Source: Primulina eburnea (Eukaryota; Streptophyta; Magnoliopsida; Lamiales; Gesneriaceae). Taken from it: a DNA stretch of 64,000 bases. Numbering within the stretch: position 1 is the first letter of the stretch; every line of letters starts with the position of its first letter. Of this stretch, positions 11,590 to 24,026 are shown in pieces. A model generated the notes under the pieces. It saw only the letters and a list, made by a program, of their open reading frames with translations, had not been told where the DNA came from and searched no databases. The DNA lies in assembly GCF_022965805.1 (NCBI RefSeq), contig NC_133105.1, forward strand, positions 29,544,277 to 29,608,276. Reading direction: 5' to 3'. Position numbers and translations under genes: made by a program.

Positions 11590-13839
11590 TCATAAGAATA
11601 GCTCGGGATGCCTCTGTCTCATTTCAGACTCTGTCTCCCAAGTCGCTTCCTCGACGCCATGACGACTCCACTGAATCTTCACAAGCGGAATAGTCTTTGT
11701 TCTGAGCTGTTTCTCTTTCCGATCAAGAATCTGAATCGGTCTTTCAACGTAACTCAAGGTTTGATCTAGCTCGGCTTCGTCTGGTTGAATGACATGAGAA
11801 TCATCCGGCATATATTTGCGCAACAACGATACATGAAAAACATCATGTATACCGGACAGTGAAGGAGGAAGAGCAAGTCTGTAAGCTCGATCGCCAATCT
11901 TCTCAAGGATTTCATACGGACCAACGTATCTAGGAGACAACTTTCCTCGCTTGCCAAATCTGACAACGCCTCTGAAAGGTGAAATCTTCAGAAATACTCT
12001 GTCTCCCTGTTCGAATACTAACGGTCTGCGTCTAATATTGGCGTACTTCGCTTGCCTATCCTGTGCCGTCTTCATTCGCTTCTGAATGATCTTCACTTTC
12101 TCTGTCATCTCACGAATCATATCAGGCCCCAACACTGGTACCTCAGAAATATCATCCCAGTACAACGGAGATCTGCACTTCTTTCCGTATAAAGCTTCGA
12201 ACGGTGCCATCTCTATGCTCGTCTGATAGCTGTTGTTGTATGAAAACTCACACAACGGCAATGAGTCTTGCCAACTAGTACCAAAATCTAGTACTACAGC
12301 TCTCAGCATGTCCTCTAAAGTCTGGATAGTCCGCTCTGACTGTCCGTCTGTCTGAGGATGATAAGCAGTGCTCAGGTGTAAAGTCGTACCCAAAGCCTGC
12401 TGCAAGCTGTGCCAAAAGTGAGAAGTGAATCGTGGATCACGATCTGATACGATCGACTTCGGCACACCATGCAATCTGACGACCTCTCTGACATACAACT
12501 CGGCCATTTGATCGTGTCGATATGTCATTCTGTACGGAATAAAACACGCTGATTTGGTCAGTCTGTCAATGATGACCCAAATCGAATCACAGCCACGGGA
12601 TGATCGAGGTAACTTCGTCACGAAATCCATGGAAATGTGGTCCCATTTCCATTCAGGAACAGACAAACTCTGAAGTAAACCTCCGGGCTTCTTTCTTTCT
12701 GCCTTCACCTGCTGGCAATTCAGGCATTTAGACACAAATTCTGCAATGTCTGTCTTCATCTGCTTCCACCAGAATTGTGTCTTCAAGTCGTTATACATCT
12801 TCCTGCCACCAGGATGAATGCTGAACCGACTACAGTGTGCCTCCGACATGATCTGTCGTCTCAAATCTGAAACATCTGGCACCACTAGGCGGTTATTCAC
12901 ATACAGAATAGAATCTCTAACCTGATATTCTGAGATATGACCAGCTCTGACCATATCAATCGATCTCTGCACGCTCGGATCAGTTCTCTGTGCTTCTTTG
13001 ATCCTCGAAATCAGATCTGGCTCAATCTGAATCGCAGCAAGTCGCAGCGGTCTACTCTCTGTATCAAATATCAATCCAGACAAGCAACAATCTTCCACTA
13101 AACTCGATACACCTACAGTCGACAAGGAAAGAGCACATACCTTTCGACTCAAGGCGTCTGCCGCTGCATTCGATTTTCCTGAATGGTATTTGATCTCGCA
13201 ATCAAAATCTTTCAGCAGATCAAGCCATCGTCGCTGCCTCATATTCAACTCTGACTGAGAAAAGAGATACTTCAGACTCTTATGATCGGAATAGATCTCA
13301 AATTTCTCGCCATACAGATAATGACGCCAGATCTTAAGTGCAAACACAATCGCCGCCAATTCAAGATCATGAATCGGATAACGAGTCTCGTGCGGCTTCA
13401 GCTGTCTAGAGGCGTATGCTATCACGTGCCCTCGCTGCATAAGAACACATCCTAACCCTCTGTGAGATGCGTCACAGTATACAACGAACTCACCTGTACC
13501 TGCAGGAATCGTCAAGACAGGCGCACTAGTCAGCCTCTTCTTCAGCTCTACAAAACTGGCTTCACAATCTTCGGACCACACAAATGGCATATTCTTCTGT
13601 GTCAACTGGGTGATAGGCTTCGCTATACTGGAGAAATCTCGGATAAAACGACGATAATACCCGGCTAAACCCATGAAACTGCGTATCTCAGGCACAGAAG
13701 TCGGTCTCGGCCAACTGATCACAGCCTCAACTTTACTCGGATCTACCGCAATACCATCTCCAGATATAATATGCCCCAAGAAGACAACCTGTCGCAACCA
13801 GAATTCACACTTGGACAGTTTGGCATACAACCTGCTCAT
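11590..13839 (-). pseudogene. pol: Gypsy-A pol, RT thumb-RNase H-integrase-chromodomain
   Basis: An open frame of 749 codons forming the second half of Pol. Residues 1-90 are the end of RT. RNase H runs about 117-235, with catalytic D123 ([10 protein letters not shown]), E160 and D185 (SDHKSLKY). Integrase has the zinc module H335, H342, C372, C375 and a complete D,D(35)E core at D405, D466 (VSDRDPRF) and E502 (QTDGQSERT). A GPY/F-type segment ([15 protein letters not shown]) follows, and the end ([16 protein letters not shown]) resembles a chromodomain, which in chromoviruses directs integration to certain chromatin. It is out of frame with the upstream RT because of one extra G near 13829, so it would not be made from this copy without frame repair. 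Confidence 0.85.
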
Positions 13840-15517
13840 TTCTCAAAGTCTTCAATACAATCCTCAGGTGATCTGCATGCTCAGTCAAACTCTTCGAATA
13901 CACCAAAATGTCGTCAATAAACACAATCACAAATTCATCTAAATATCTCTGAAAAATACGGTTCATCAAACTCATGACAACCGCTGGTGCATTCGTCAAA
14001 CCGAAAGGCATAACAATAAACTCGTAATGCCCATACCTGGTTCGGAATGCAGTCTTCGGAATATCAACGTCTCTAACTCGGAGCTGATGATACCCTGATC
14101 TCAAATCAATCTTCGAATATACCGAAGATCCCTGTAACTGGTCAAATAAATCGTCGATGCACGGCAACGGATATTTGTTCTTCACTGTTGCCTTGTTCAA
14201 CTGTCTGTAATCAATACACAGTCGCATCGAACCATCTTTCTTTCTAACGAAAAGCACCGGAGCACCCCAAGGAGATACACTGGGTCTGATATATCCCTTG
14301 GACAGAAGATCCTCCAACTGTGCTTTCAACTCTTTCAGCTCTATCGGCGCCATCCTATACGGAGTTCTCGAAATAGGAACAGAACCGGGCATAAGATCTA
14401 TGCTGAAATCAACCTCTCGAACCGGAGGCAACCCTGGAATCTCATCAGGAAAAACATCTGCAAACTCGCAAACCACTGGCAAATCTGCCAATGCTGGGCT
14501 CGACTTCAGTAGATCTACTGAATATATGAAAAAGCCCTCTGCTCCTCTCTGAAGCAATCTACTCATAGTCAGAGCAGATACTAAGGGAATCCGAGATCTG
14601 GAACCCTTGCCGTAAAATTTCCACTCGTCTGTCATTTCGGGTCTGAATCTGACAATCTTGTGGAAACAATCTACAGTGGCCCTGTACTTGGTCAACATGT
14701 CTATGCCAACTATACAGTCAAAATCAGCTAAACCAAGTACTACACAATCAAGATCAATCTCATGCCCCTCAAACTGAAGCATACAGTGTCTAACAGTAGT
14801 CACAGATATCAAACCACTTCCCAACGGAGAAGCTATAGACACTACTGTAGACATCGACTCAACAGGCAATGCATGTCTCAATGCAAAATGTTCAGAGATG
14901 AATGTATGAGATGCACCTGTGTCAATCAACACATATGCAGGATAACCGCAAAGAAAACAGCTACCTGCAATGACGTCATCTGGCGCCTCCTGCGCCTGCT
15001 CCTCGGTCAGGGCAAAAACACGTGCCTGCTGTCTGGGAGGCTGACTCACAGTCTGACTACCTCCTGGTCTCTGCTGGGTCTGTGTGGAGGGTGGCTGAAA
15101 GGAGTGCACAGAGGATGCCTGTCTCTCCATCTGTGGCGCTGGTGCTAATGATCCTGTGCTCTGGAATCGTTGTGCACCTCTCTGGGGACAAACTCTGGCG
15201 AAGTGTCCCTGTTGCCTACAGATGTTGCAGCGTCCCAGAACTCCTTGACACTGCTCCGTCGCATGTCGCCCTCCGCACGAACCACAGTATGCGCCACTAT
15301 ACTCTGACCCCTGACCTCTCTGTCGAGATCCACTCGAACTCGATGAACTGCTCCCAGATTTCTTAAACTGTTTGCCCTTAGCCTTCAGAAAATCCTTCTT
15401 GCCACTACCACTAGCTCCACTGTCAAAACGAGGAGGAGGTGGTGGAAACTGTACGGTCGTGGACTGTGGCGGTCTCTGCCCCTGAACACCGTAGGAAGCT
15501 CCTCGCTGCCTGATCAA
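13805..15517 (-). pseudogene. pol: Gypsy-A zinc knuckle-protease-RT segment
   Basis: A frame of 570 codons without its own proper start. Gag zinc knuckles lie at C78/C81/H85/C90 and C97/C100/H105/C110. The aspartic protease shows LIDTGASH (D199). RT shows the usual blocks [38 protein letters not shown] and the active site FIDD (533-536) in [12 protein letters not shown]. The frame then runs out of register after LRNEQ because of a 1-bp insertion, and continues in 11590-13839. Upstream it is out of frame with gag near 15510, where the equivalent Gypsy-B sequence is one frame. Confidence 0.85.
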
Positions 15518-16115
15518 GTCCAGCCTCTGCTCCCTTTGCTCGGTTCAGTGCCTCGGAAAAAGTGTTAGGCCGTCCCGTGTTCACCAAGGTAAAGACATCG
15601 GGATTCAGCCCGTTGATGAACTGATCGGCCACTGCCTCGTCGTTCCCGGCCACATGCGGTGCAAATCGTAGCAATGCAGAAAATTTCGCAACATACTCCT
15701 CGATGTTCCACTGTCCCTGTCTCAGATTCGCAAATTCAGCCCCTTTATCTTTTCGGTAGGAGACGGGAAAGAAGCGCTGATAGAACTCATCTTTGAAGAC
15801 TTTCCACGTAATATCAATGCCTCGGTGCTCCAAGGCTCTCTTCGTCGTCAACCACCAGCTCTTGGCAACCTCTTGCATCTGATGCCCTATCAGTTTCACA
15901 CGTCGCTCATCAGTATATGCCAAAGACTCAAACAACATCTCGATATCATCGAGCCAGCTCTCGCACTCTACTGCACTCTCTGTGCCCTTCAGGGTAGGCG
16001 GATGGAAAGACTGAAATCTCTTCAATAAAGGTCTCCATCGGCGTAGCGGTGACAGTCCATCTGTTCACCTGATGTGCTACCCTGCTCTGGCTGTGGTACT
16101 ACGTCTAGGCGGCAT
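15423..16115 (-). pseudogene. gag: Gypsy-A gag, N-terminal part
   Basis: The natural start is the ATG at 16115 (MPPRR), as in Gypsy-B. An extra base near 16065 (ATGGACTGTC where ATGGATGTC is expected) shifts the frame. The rest is open from 16025 down: [76 protein letters not shown]. This is the plant gypsy Gag core. It runs off frame at about 15510, just after AKGAEAGL. Two indels therefore separate this gag from a working polyprotein. Confidence 0.8.
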
Positions 16116-16359
16116 AAATCTGATTATCAAACTAATTAGTACACAATCAATATCATCTGTCTCAGCCCTCCTCTGATCATAGACCTCTGATCGAGAATCG
16201 GTTCTGATTCAGGCTTGAAAGTATGCTGTAAATCAATTCAGATAATACAACACAACATATAATAGGGAAAGCAATAATCATGCTAGCATCTCAAAAGCAA
16301 GGAAGATGACTCGATCTACCCCGCTCATTCTATTCTATCTCAGGTCTACAGAACCTACT

Positions 16360-16371
16360 GCTCTGATACCA
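16360..16371 (-). other. Primer-binding site of Gypsy-A
   Basis: Minus-strand TGGTATCAGAGC, five bases inside the 5' LTR end; canonical initiator-Met tRNA primer site. Confidence 0.9.
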
Positions 16372-16376
16372 CCTGT

Positions 16377-18209
16377 TGTGGGGACCCGGGCTCTAACTCT
16401 ATTCGTTTGGGATTTAATTGGATCTTTGTTCGAAAATGTGGGTCAAAATTTTGCTTTTAACTTTAATTCAAATGTATTAATTAAAGCATAACATATCTCG
16501 ATAGAAATTAAACAACGTAATGTACATACAAGTCTGTTCGTACAAACATTCACTAGTGTTCAAATGACAACTACAAACATAAGTAGTACAAGTTTCATAA
16601 GGAACCACTAGTAATCTGCAATGCCCGAGATCTCCACGCTATCATCATCTCTCATCTAGCTCGTGACCCCGATCCTGCCCCACCTGTTGCCATGCACACA
16701 TACAGACACGACAACAGCCGGATAACTCCGGTGAGAACATATCCCAGTATAAAACATGGATGCATGCAATGTAATAAATCATGTACAAATGCATAACATA
16801 AATCAAGTAACATGAATATAAATCTAAACATGTAGTAGAATACAAATCTGTATTCAACATTCAAATCTTGACTCGACTCTTTTCTAATCTAGGGATCCCG
16901 GTGTGAATAAGACGGTCTGTTACCTACCCAACCACTCGGGGCAACGGTACGTCTTATTCCTAGACTTCGGTCAACTCTGTATCGAGGGTCTGCACATAGA
17001 GTAAATCTACTCCTATGCGACGATACACCGAAACGTCTAGTTTTGGCAAGTCTGCCAATCTCTCCTATCTCAGGACTCGAATATAAATCAATAAACAAGA
17101 CATTACATAATCAAATGTAATAACAATCTAGTATGTGATTTGGGGAAACTCGTATCAAATCTGAATCGAGTTGTGCAATCCCGTGACCACATGAATTATA
17201 CCTTTCTTGCCGAATCGTCGGTGTCGTAGTCGAAGTCTCGAGTTCACAATAGCCAATACAAATCTGAAATGGCATAGTCAAGGTGCACTCTATCAATATA
17301 CATCTCACACAACTCAACAAACATAGCTGAAATCGGTTTCAATACAATTTGACGGCGTAACGGCGTAATTCTCGGAACCGGTCAACTCAATCTCAACAAA
17401 ACAATATATACAATAGCCACAACTCATAATCTTCATAATATACTCATCAAAACACAATATAACATGCTTAATTCTTCCAATCAATATCGATCTACATGCT
17501 GAAAATTCGCAAGGCTTGTATACGGTGTCCGAAAATCGTTCTGATAACAAATATACGATGCTCGGTATACCAAGAACACATATCTACAACACAAATCATA
17601 ATTTCTCCAACATCTCAATTCTGAATCATGCTGAAAATGAGATATACTTACATCCTTTCGTAGCCAACGATGCAAGGATCACAAATCTTAACTCGGAATA
17701 TAAATCGGATGGCTAAATCATTCAAATTCTCAAGTTAAAGATCAAAAGAATGAAAGCTCCTCCCTCCAAGCTCTCTCGGTTCCTACTTGCTGATCAGATG
17801 AAGAAAATGAGGTGTCATGCAAGCTTATATACCCCAAGCCATGTGTCAACACGAAATTCAAAGGTGGCATTTTCGCATGCAAACCGCGGGTGCGGCAACT
17901 CAAGAGCGCGGGTGCGCTGTGCTCACGGCAAATTAATCTAACAGTGCAGCACCTAGACCGCGGGAGCGGTCCTTACATGACCGTGGGTGCGGTCTCACAC
18001 CGCGGGTGAGGTCGTGCTAGCACCGCGGGTGCGGTGTCTGTTCGCACAATTTCACTAATTTCCTCTCAATGCACCGCGGGTGCTGTATCTCTAACACCGC
18101 GGGTGCGGTGTGGCTTCGGCCATGCTTCGAAAATTCCACTCTATATGTCATGCATTCTCATGGTTTCAAGTCTCACATCAATGCCAATTGACAATTCTCG
18201 AGCCTTACA
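16377..18209 (-). repeat. Gypsy-A 5' LTR
   Basis: 1833 bp. Differs from the 3' LTR at about 7 sites by eye. Three of those fall inside the dyad-box array (17883-18111), one in each of three neighbouring boxes. The stem-loop is at 16889-16963 and the TATA-like site at 17823-17832. Confidence 0.95.
17883..18111 (-). promoter_or_regulatory. U3 dyad-box array, Gypsy-A 5' LTR
   Basis: The same eight boxes as in 11161-11389, but three have point changes (CCGCGGGAGCGG, CCGTGGGTGCGG, CCGCGGGTGAGG). This is the copy that would drive element transcription, so its enhancer region may already be weakened. Confidence 0.65.
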
Positions 18210-21200
18210 CATGCCATGCAACCTAACAACTTCTCTAAAGAACAAATCCGCAATGTTTGAAGCATCATCTGTTTTATAACAAGCTATAAAATGTGCCATC
18301 TTAGAGAATCTATCCACAACAACAAAAATAGAATTCATCCCCTTCTTTGTCCTCGGCAACCCCAAAATAAAGTCCATAGAAATGTCAATCCATGTTCTTT
18401 TTAAGAATAGCACGCAAAGGTGTTCCCAAAGTTCTATTGGCAACTTCAGTTTGTCCATCCGTTTGAGGATGACAAGTAGTAGAAAACAACAATTTTGTCC
18501 TAAGTTTAGCCCATAAAGTATTCCAAAAGTAACTCAAGAATTTAACATCGCGACCAGAAACAATAGTCCTAGGCATGCCATGCAACCTAACGACTTCTCT
18601 AAAGAACAAATACGCAATGTTTGAAGCATCATCGGTTTTATTACAAGCTATAAAATGTGCCATCTTAGAGAATTTATCCACAACAAAGAAAATAGAATCC
18701 CTCCCCTTCTTAGTCCTAGGTAACCCCAAAATAAAGTCCATAGAAATGTCAATACAAGTTCTTTTTAAGAATAGCACGCAAAATTGTTCCCAAAGTTCTA
18801 TTGACAACTTCAGTTTGTCCATCCGTTTGAGGATGAGAAGTAGTAGAAAACAACAATTTTGTGCCAAGTTTAGCCCATAAAGTATTCCAAAAGTAACTCA
18901 GGAATTTAACATCGCGACCAGAAACAATAGTCCTAGGCATGCCATGCAACCTAGCGACTTCTCTAAAGAACAAATCCGCCATTTTTGAAGCATCATCGGT
19001 TTTATGACAAGCTATAAAATGTGCCATGTTAGAGAATCTATCAACAACAACAAAAATAGAATCCCTCCCCTTCTTAGTCCTAGGCAACCCCAAAATAAAG
19101 TCCATAGAAATGTCAATTTAAGTTCTTTTTAAGAATAGAACGCAAAAGTGTTCCCAAAGTTCTATTGACAACTTTAGTTTGTCCATCCGTTTGAGGATGA
19201 CAAGTAGTAGAAAACAACAATTTTGTGCCAAGTTTAGCCCATAAAGTCTTCCAAAAGTAACTCAAAAATTTAACAATGCGACCAGAAACAATAGTCCTAG
19301 GCATGCCATGCAACCTAACGACTTCTCCAAAGAACAAATCCGCCATGTTTGAAGCATCATCGGTTTTATGACAGCTATAAAATGTGCCATCTTAGAAAAT
19401 ATATCCACAACAACAAAAATATAATCTCTCCCTTTCTTAGTCCTAGGCAACCCCAAATTAAAGTCCACAGAAATGTCAATCCAAGTTCTTTTTAAGAATA
19501 GCACGCAAAAGTGTTCCCAAAGTTCTATTGACAACTTCAGTTTGTCCATCCGTTTGGGGATGACAAGTAGTAGAAAACAACAATTTTGTGCCAAGTTTAG
19601 CCCATAAAGTCTTCCAAAAGTCACTCAAGAATTTAACATCGCGACCAAAAACAATAGTCCTAGGCATGCCATGCAACCTAGCGACTTCTCTAAAGAACAA
19701 ATCCGCCATTTTTGAAGCATCATCGGTTTTATGACAAGCTATAAAATGTGCCATGTTAGAGAATCTATCAACAACAACAAAAATAGAATCCTCCCCTTCT
19801 TAGTCCTAGGCAACCCCAAAATAAAGTCCATAGAAATGTCAATTTAAGTTCTTTTTAAGAATAGAACGCAAAAGTGTTCCCAAAGTTCTATTGACAACTT
19901 TAGTTTGTCCATCCGTTTGAGGATGACAAGTAGTAGAAAACAACAATTTGGTGCCAAGTTTAGCCCATAAAGTCTTCCAAAAGTAACTCAAAAATTTAAC
20001 AATCGCGACCAGAAACAATAGTCCTAGCCATGCCATGCAACCTAACGACTTCTCCAAAGAACAAATCCGCCATGTTTGAAGCATCATCGGTTTTATGACA
20101 GCTATAAAATGTGCCATCTTAGAGAATATATCCACAACAACAAAAATATAATCCCTCCCTTTCTTAGTCCTAGGCAACCCCAAATAAAATCCACAGAAAT
20201 GTCAATCCAAGTTCTTTTTAAGAATAGCACGCAAAAGTGTTCCCAAAGTTCTATTGACAACTTCAGTTTGTCCATCCGTTTGAGGATGACAAGTAGTAGA
20301 AAACAACAATTTTGTGCCAAGTTTAGCCCATAAAGTCTTCCAAAAGTAACTCAAGAATTTAACATCGCGACCAGAAACAATAGTCCTAGGCATGCCATGC
20401 AACCTAAGCGACTTCTCTAAAGAACAAATCCGCAATGTTTGAAGCATCATCGGTTTTATGACAAGCTATAAAATGTGCCATCTTAGAGAATCTATCCACA
20501 ACAACAAAAATAGAATCCCTCCCCTTCTTAGTCCTAGGCAACCCAAAATAAAGTCCATAGAAATGTCAATCCAAGTTCTTTTTAAGAATAGCACGCAAAA
20601 GTGTTCCCAAAGTTCTATTGACAACTTCAGTTTGTCCATCCGTTTGAGGATGACAAGTAGTAGAAAACAACAATTTTGTGCCAAGTTTAGCCCATAAAGT
20701 CTTCCAAAAAGTAACTCAAGAATTTAACATCGCGACCAGAAACAATAGTCCTAGGCATGCCATGCAACATAACGACTTCTCTATAAAAACAAATCCGCCA
20801 TGTTTGAAGCATCATCGGTTTTATGAAAAGCTATAAAATGTGCCATCTTAGAGAATCTATCAACAACAACAAAAATAGAATAGATCCCCTTCTTAGTCCT
20901 AGGCAACCCCAAAATAAAGTCACCATAGAAATGTCAATCCAAGTTCTTTTTAAGAATAGCACGCAATAGTGTTCCCAAAGTTCTATTGACAACTTCAGTT
21001 TGTCCATCCGTTTGAGGATGACAAGTAGTAGAAAACAACAATTTTGTGCCAAGTTTAGCCCATAAAGTATTCCAAAAGTAACTCAGGAATTTAACATCGC
21101 GACCAGAAACAATAGTCCTAGGCATGCCATGCAACCTAGCGACTTCTCTAAAGAACAAATCCGCCATGTTTGAAGCATCATCGGTTTTATGACAAGCTAT

Positions 21201-24026
21201 AAAATGTGCCATATTAGAGAATCTATCCACAACAACAAAAATATAATCCCTCCCCTTCTTAGTCCTAGGCAACCCCAAATAAAGTCCATAGAAATGTCAA
21301 TCCAAGTTCTTTTAAGAATAGCACGCAAAAGTGTTCCCAAAGTTCTATTGACAACTTCAGTTTGTCCATCCGTTTGAGGATGACAAGTAGTAGAAAACAA
21401 CAATTTTGTGCCAAGTTTAGCCCATAAAGTCTTCCAAAAGTAACTCAAGAATTTAACATCGCGACCAGAAACAATAGTCCTAGGCATGCCATGCAACCTA
21501 ACGACTTCTCTAAAGAACAAATCCGCAATGTTTGAAGCATCATCGGTTTTATGACAAGCTATAAAATGTGCCATCTTAGAGAATCTATCCACAACAACAA
21601 AAATAGAATCCCTCCCCTTCTTAGTCCTAGGCAACCCAAAATAAAGTCCATAGAAATGTCAATCCAAGTTCTTTTTAAGAATAGCACGCAAAAGTGTTCC
21701 CAAAGTTCTATTGACAACTTCAGTTTGTCCATCCGTTTGAGGATGACAAGTAGTAGAAAACAACAATTTTGTGCCAAGTTTAGCCCATAAAGTCTTCCAA
21801 AAGTAACTCAAGAATTTGACATCGCGACCAGAAACAATTGTCCTAGGCATGCCATGCAACCTAACGACTTCTATAAAGAACAAATCCGCCATGTTTGAAG
21901 CATCATCGGTTTTATGACAAGCTATAAAATGTGCCATCTTAGAGAATCTATCAACAACAACAAAAATATAATCACTCCCCTTCTTAGTCCTAGACAACCC
22001 CAAAATAAAATCCATAGAAATGTCAATCTATGTTCTTTTTAAGAATAGCACGCAAAAGTGTTCCCAAAATTCTGTTGACAACTTTTGTTTGTCCATCCGT
22101 TTGAGGATGACAAGTAGTAGAAAACAACAATTTTGTGCCAAGTTTAGCCCATAAAGTCTTTCAAAGTAACTCAAGAATTTAACATCGTGACCAGAAACAA
22201 TTTTCCTAGGCATGCCATGCAACCTAACGACTTCTCTAAAGAACAAATCCGCAATGTTTGAAGCATGATCGGTTTTATGACAAGCTATAAATTGTGCCGT
22301 CTTAGAGAATCTATCCACAACAACAAAAATAGAATCCCTCCCCTTCTTAGTCCTAGGCAACCCCAAATAAAGTCCATAGAAATGTCAATCCAAGTTCTTT
22401 TAAGAATAACACGCAAAAGTGTTCCCAAAGTTCTATTGACAACTTCAGTTTGTCCATCCGTTTGAGGATGACAAGTAGTAGAAAACAACAATTTTGTGCC
22501 AAGTTTAGCCCATAAAGTCTTCCAAAAGTAACTCAAGAATTTAACATCGCGACCAGAAACAATAGTCCTAGGCATGCCATGCAACCTAACGACTTCTCTA
22601 AAGAACAAATCCGCAATGTTTGAAGCATCATCTGTTTTATGACAAGCTATAAAATGTGCCATCTTAGAGAATCTATCCACAACAACAAAAATAGAATTCA
22701 TCCCCTTCTTAGTCCTTGGCAACCCCAAAATAAAGTCCATAGAAATGTCAATCCAAGTTCTTTTTAAGAATAGCACGCAAAGGTGTTCCCAAAGTTCTAT
22801 TGACAACTTCAGTTTGTCCATCCGTTTGAGGATGACAAGTAGTAGAAAACAACAATTTTGTGCCAAGTTTAGCCCATAAAGTCTTCCAAAAGTAACTCAA
22901 GAATTTAACATCGCGACCAGAAACAATAGTCCTAGGCATGCCATGCAACCTAGCGACTTCTCTAAAGAACAAATCCGCAATGTTTGAAGCATCATCGGTT
23001 TTATGACAAGCTATAAAATGTGCCATCTTAGAGAATCTATCCACAACAACAAAAATAGAATCCCTCCCTTCTTAGTCCTAGGCAACCCAAAATAAAGTCC
23101 ATAGAAATGTCAATCCAAGTTCTTTTTAAGAATAGCACGCAAAAGTGTTCCCAAAGTTCTATTGACAACTTCAGTTTGTCCATCCGTTTGAGGATGACAA
23201 GTAGTAGAAAACAACAATTTTGTGCCAAGTTAGCCCATAAAGTCTTCCAAAAGTAACTCAAGAATTGAACATCGCGACCAGAAACAATAGTCCTAGGCAT
23301 GCCATGCAACCTAAGCGACTTCTCTAAAGAACAAATCCGCCATGTTTGAAGCATCATCGGTTTTATGACAAGCTATAAAATGTGCCATCTTAGAGAATCT
23401 ATCAACAACAACAAAAATATAATCACTCCCCTTCTTAGTCCTAGACAACCCCAAAATAAAATCCATAGAAATGTCAATCTATGTTCTTTTTAAGAATAGC
23501 ACGCAAAAGTGTTCCCAAAATTCTGTTGACAACTTTTGTTTGTCCATCCGTTTGAGGATGACAAGTAGTAGAAAACAACAATTTTGTGCCAAGTTTAGCC
23601 CATAAAGTCTTTCAAAGTAACTCAAGAATTTAACATCGTGACCAGAAACAATTTTCCTAGGCATGCCATGCAACCTAACGACTTCTCTAAAGAACAAATC
23701 CGCAATGTTTGAAGCATGATCGGTTTTATGACAAGCTATAAATTGTGCCGTCTTAGAGAATCTATCCACAACAACAAAAATAGAATCCCTCCCCTTCTTA
23801 GTCCTAGGCAACCCCAAATTAAAGTCCATATAAATGTCAATCCAAGTTCTTTTCAAGAATAACACGCAAAAGTGTTCCCAAAGTTCTATTGACAACTTCA
23901 GTTTGTCCATCCGTTTGAGGATGACAAGTAGTAGAAAACAACAATTTTGTGCCAAGTTTAGCCCATAAAATCTTCCAAAAGTAACTCAAGAATTTAACAT
24001 CGCGACCAGAAACAATAGTCCTAGGC

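Larger units (their letters stand above)
9655..18209 (-). mobile_element. Gypsy-A: near-complete Ty3/gypsy chromovirus
   Basis: A complete 8555-bp element on the minus strand inserted in the satellite. It has LTRs at 16377-18209 (5') and 9655-11487 (3'), both 1833 bp with TG...CA ends, a primer site at 16360-16371, gag-pol at 16115-11590 and a purine tract at 11488-11502. The target duplication CATGC (9650-9654 and 18210-18214) is perfect. By eye the LTRs differ at about 7 sites (about 99.6% identity), so insertion is recent. Domain order gag-PR-RT-RH-IN plus a C-terminal chromodomain-like region fits the Tekay/Del group of chromoviruses. At least three frame lesions make this copy non-autonomous. 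Confidence 0.95.

Noticed and set aside
22285..22866. 193-codon and similar 160-codon frames crossing monomer junctions as candidate genes
   Set aside because: They join two frames of the same integrase fragment through the 3n+1 junction or a local deletion; no promoter, and catalytic Asp missing.
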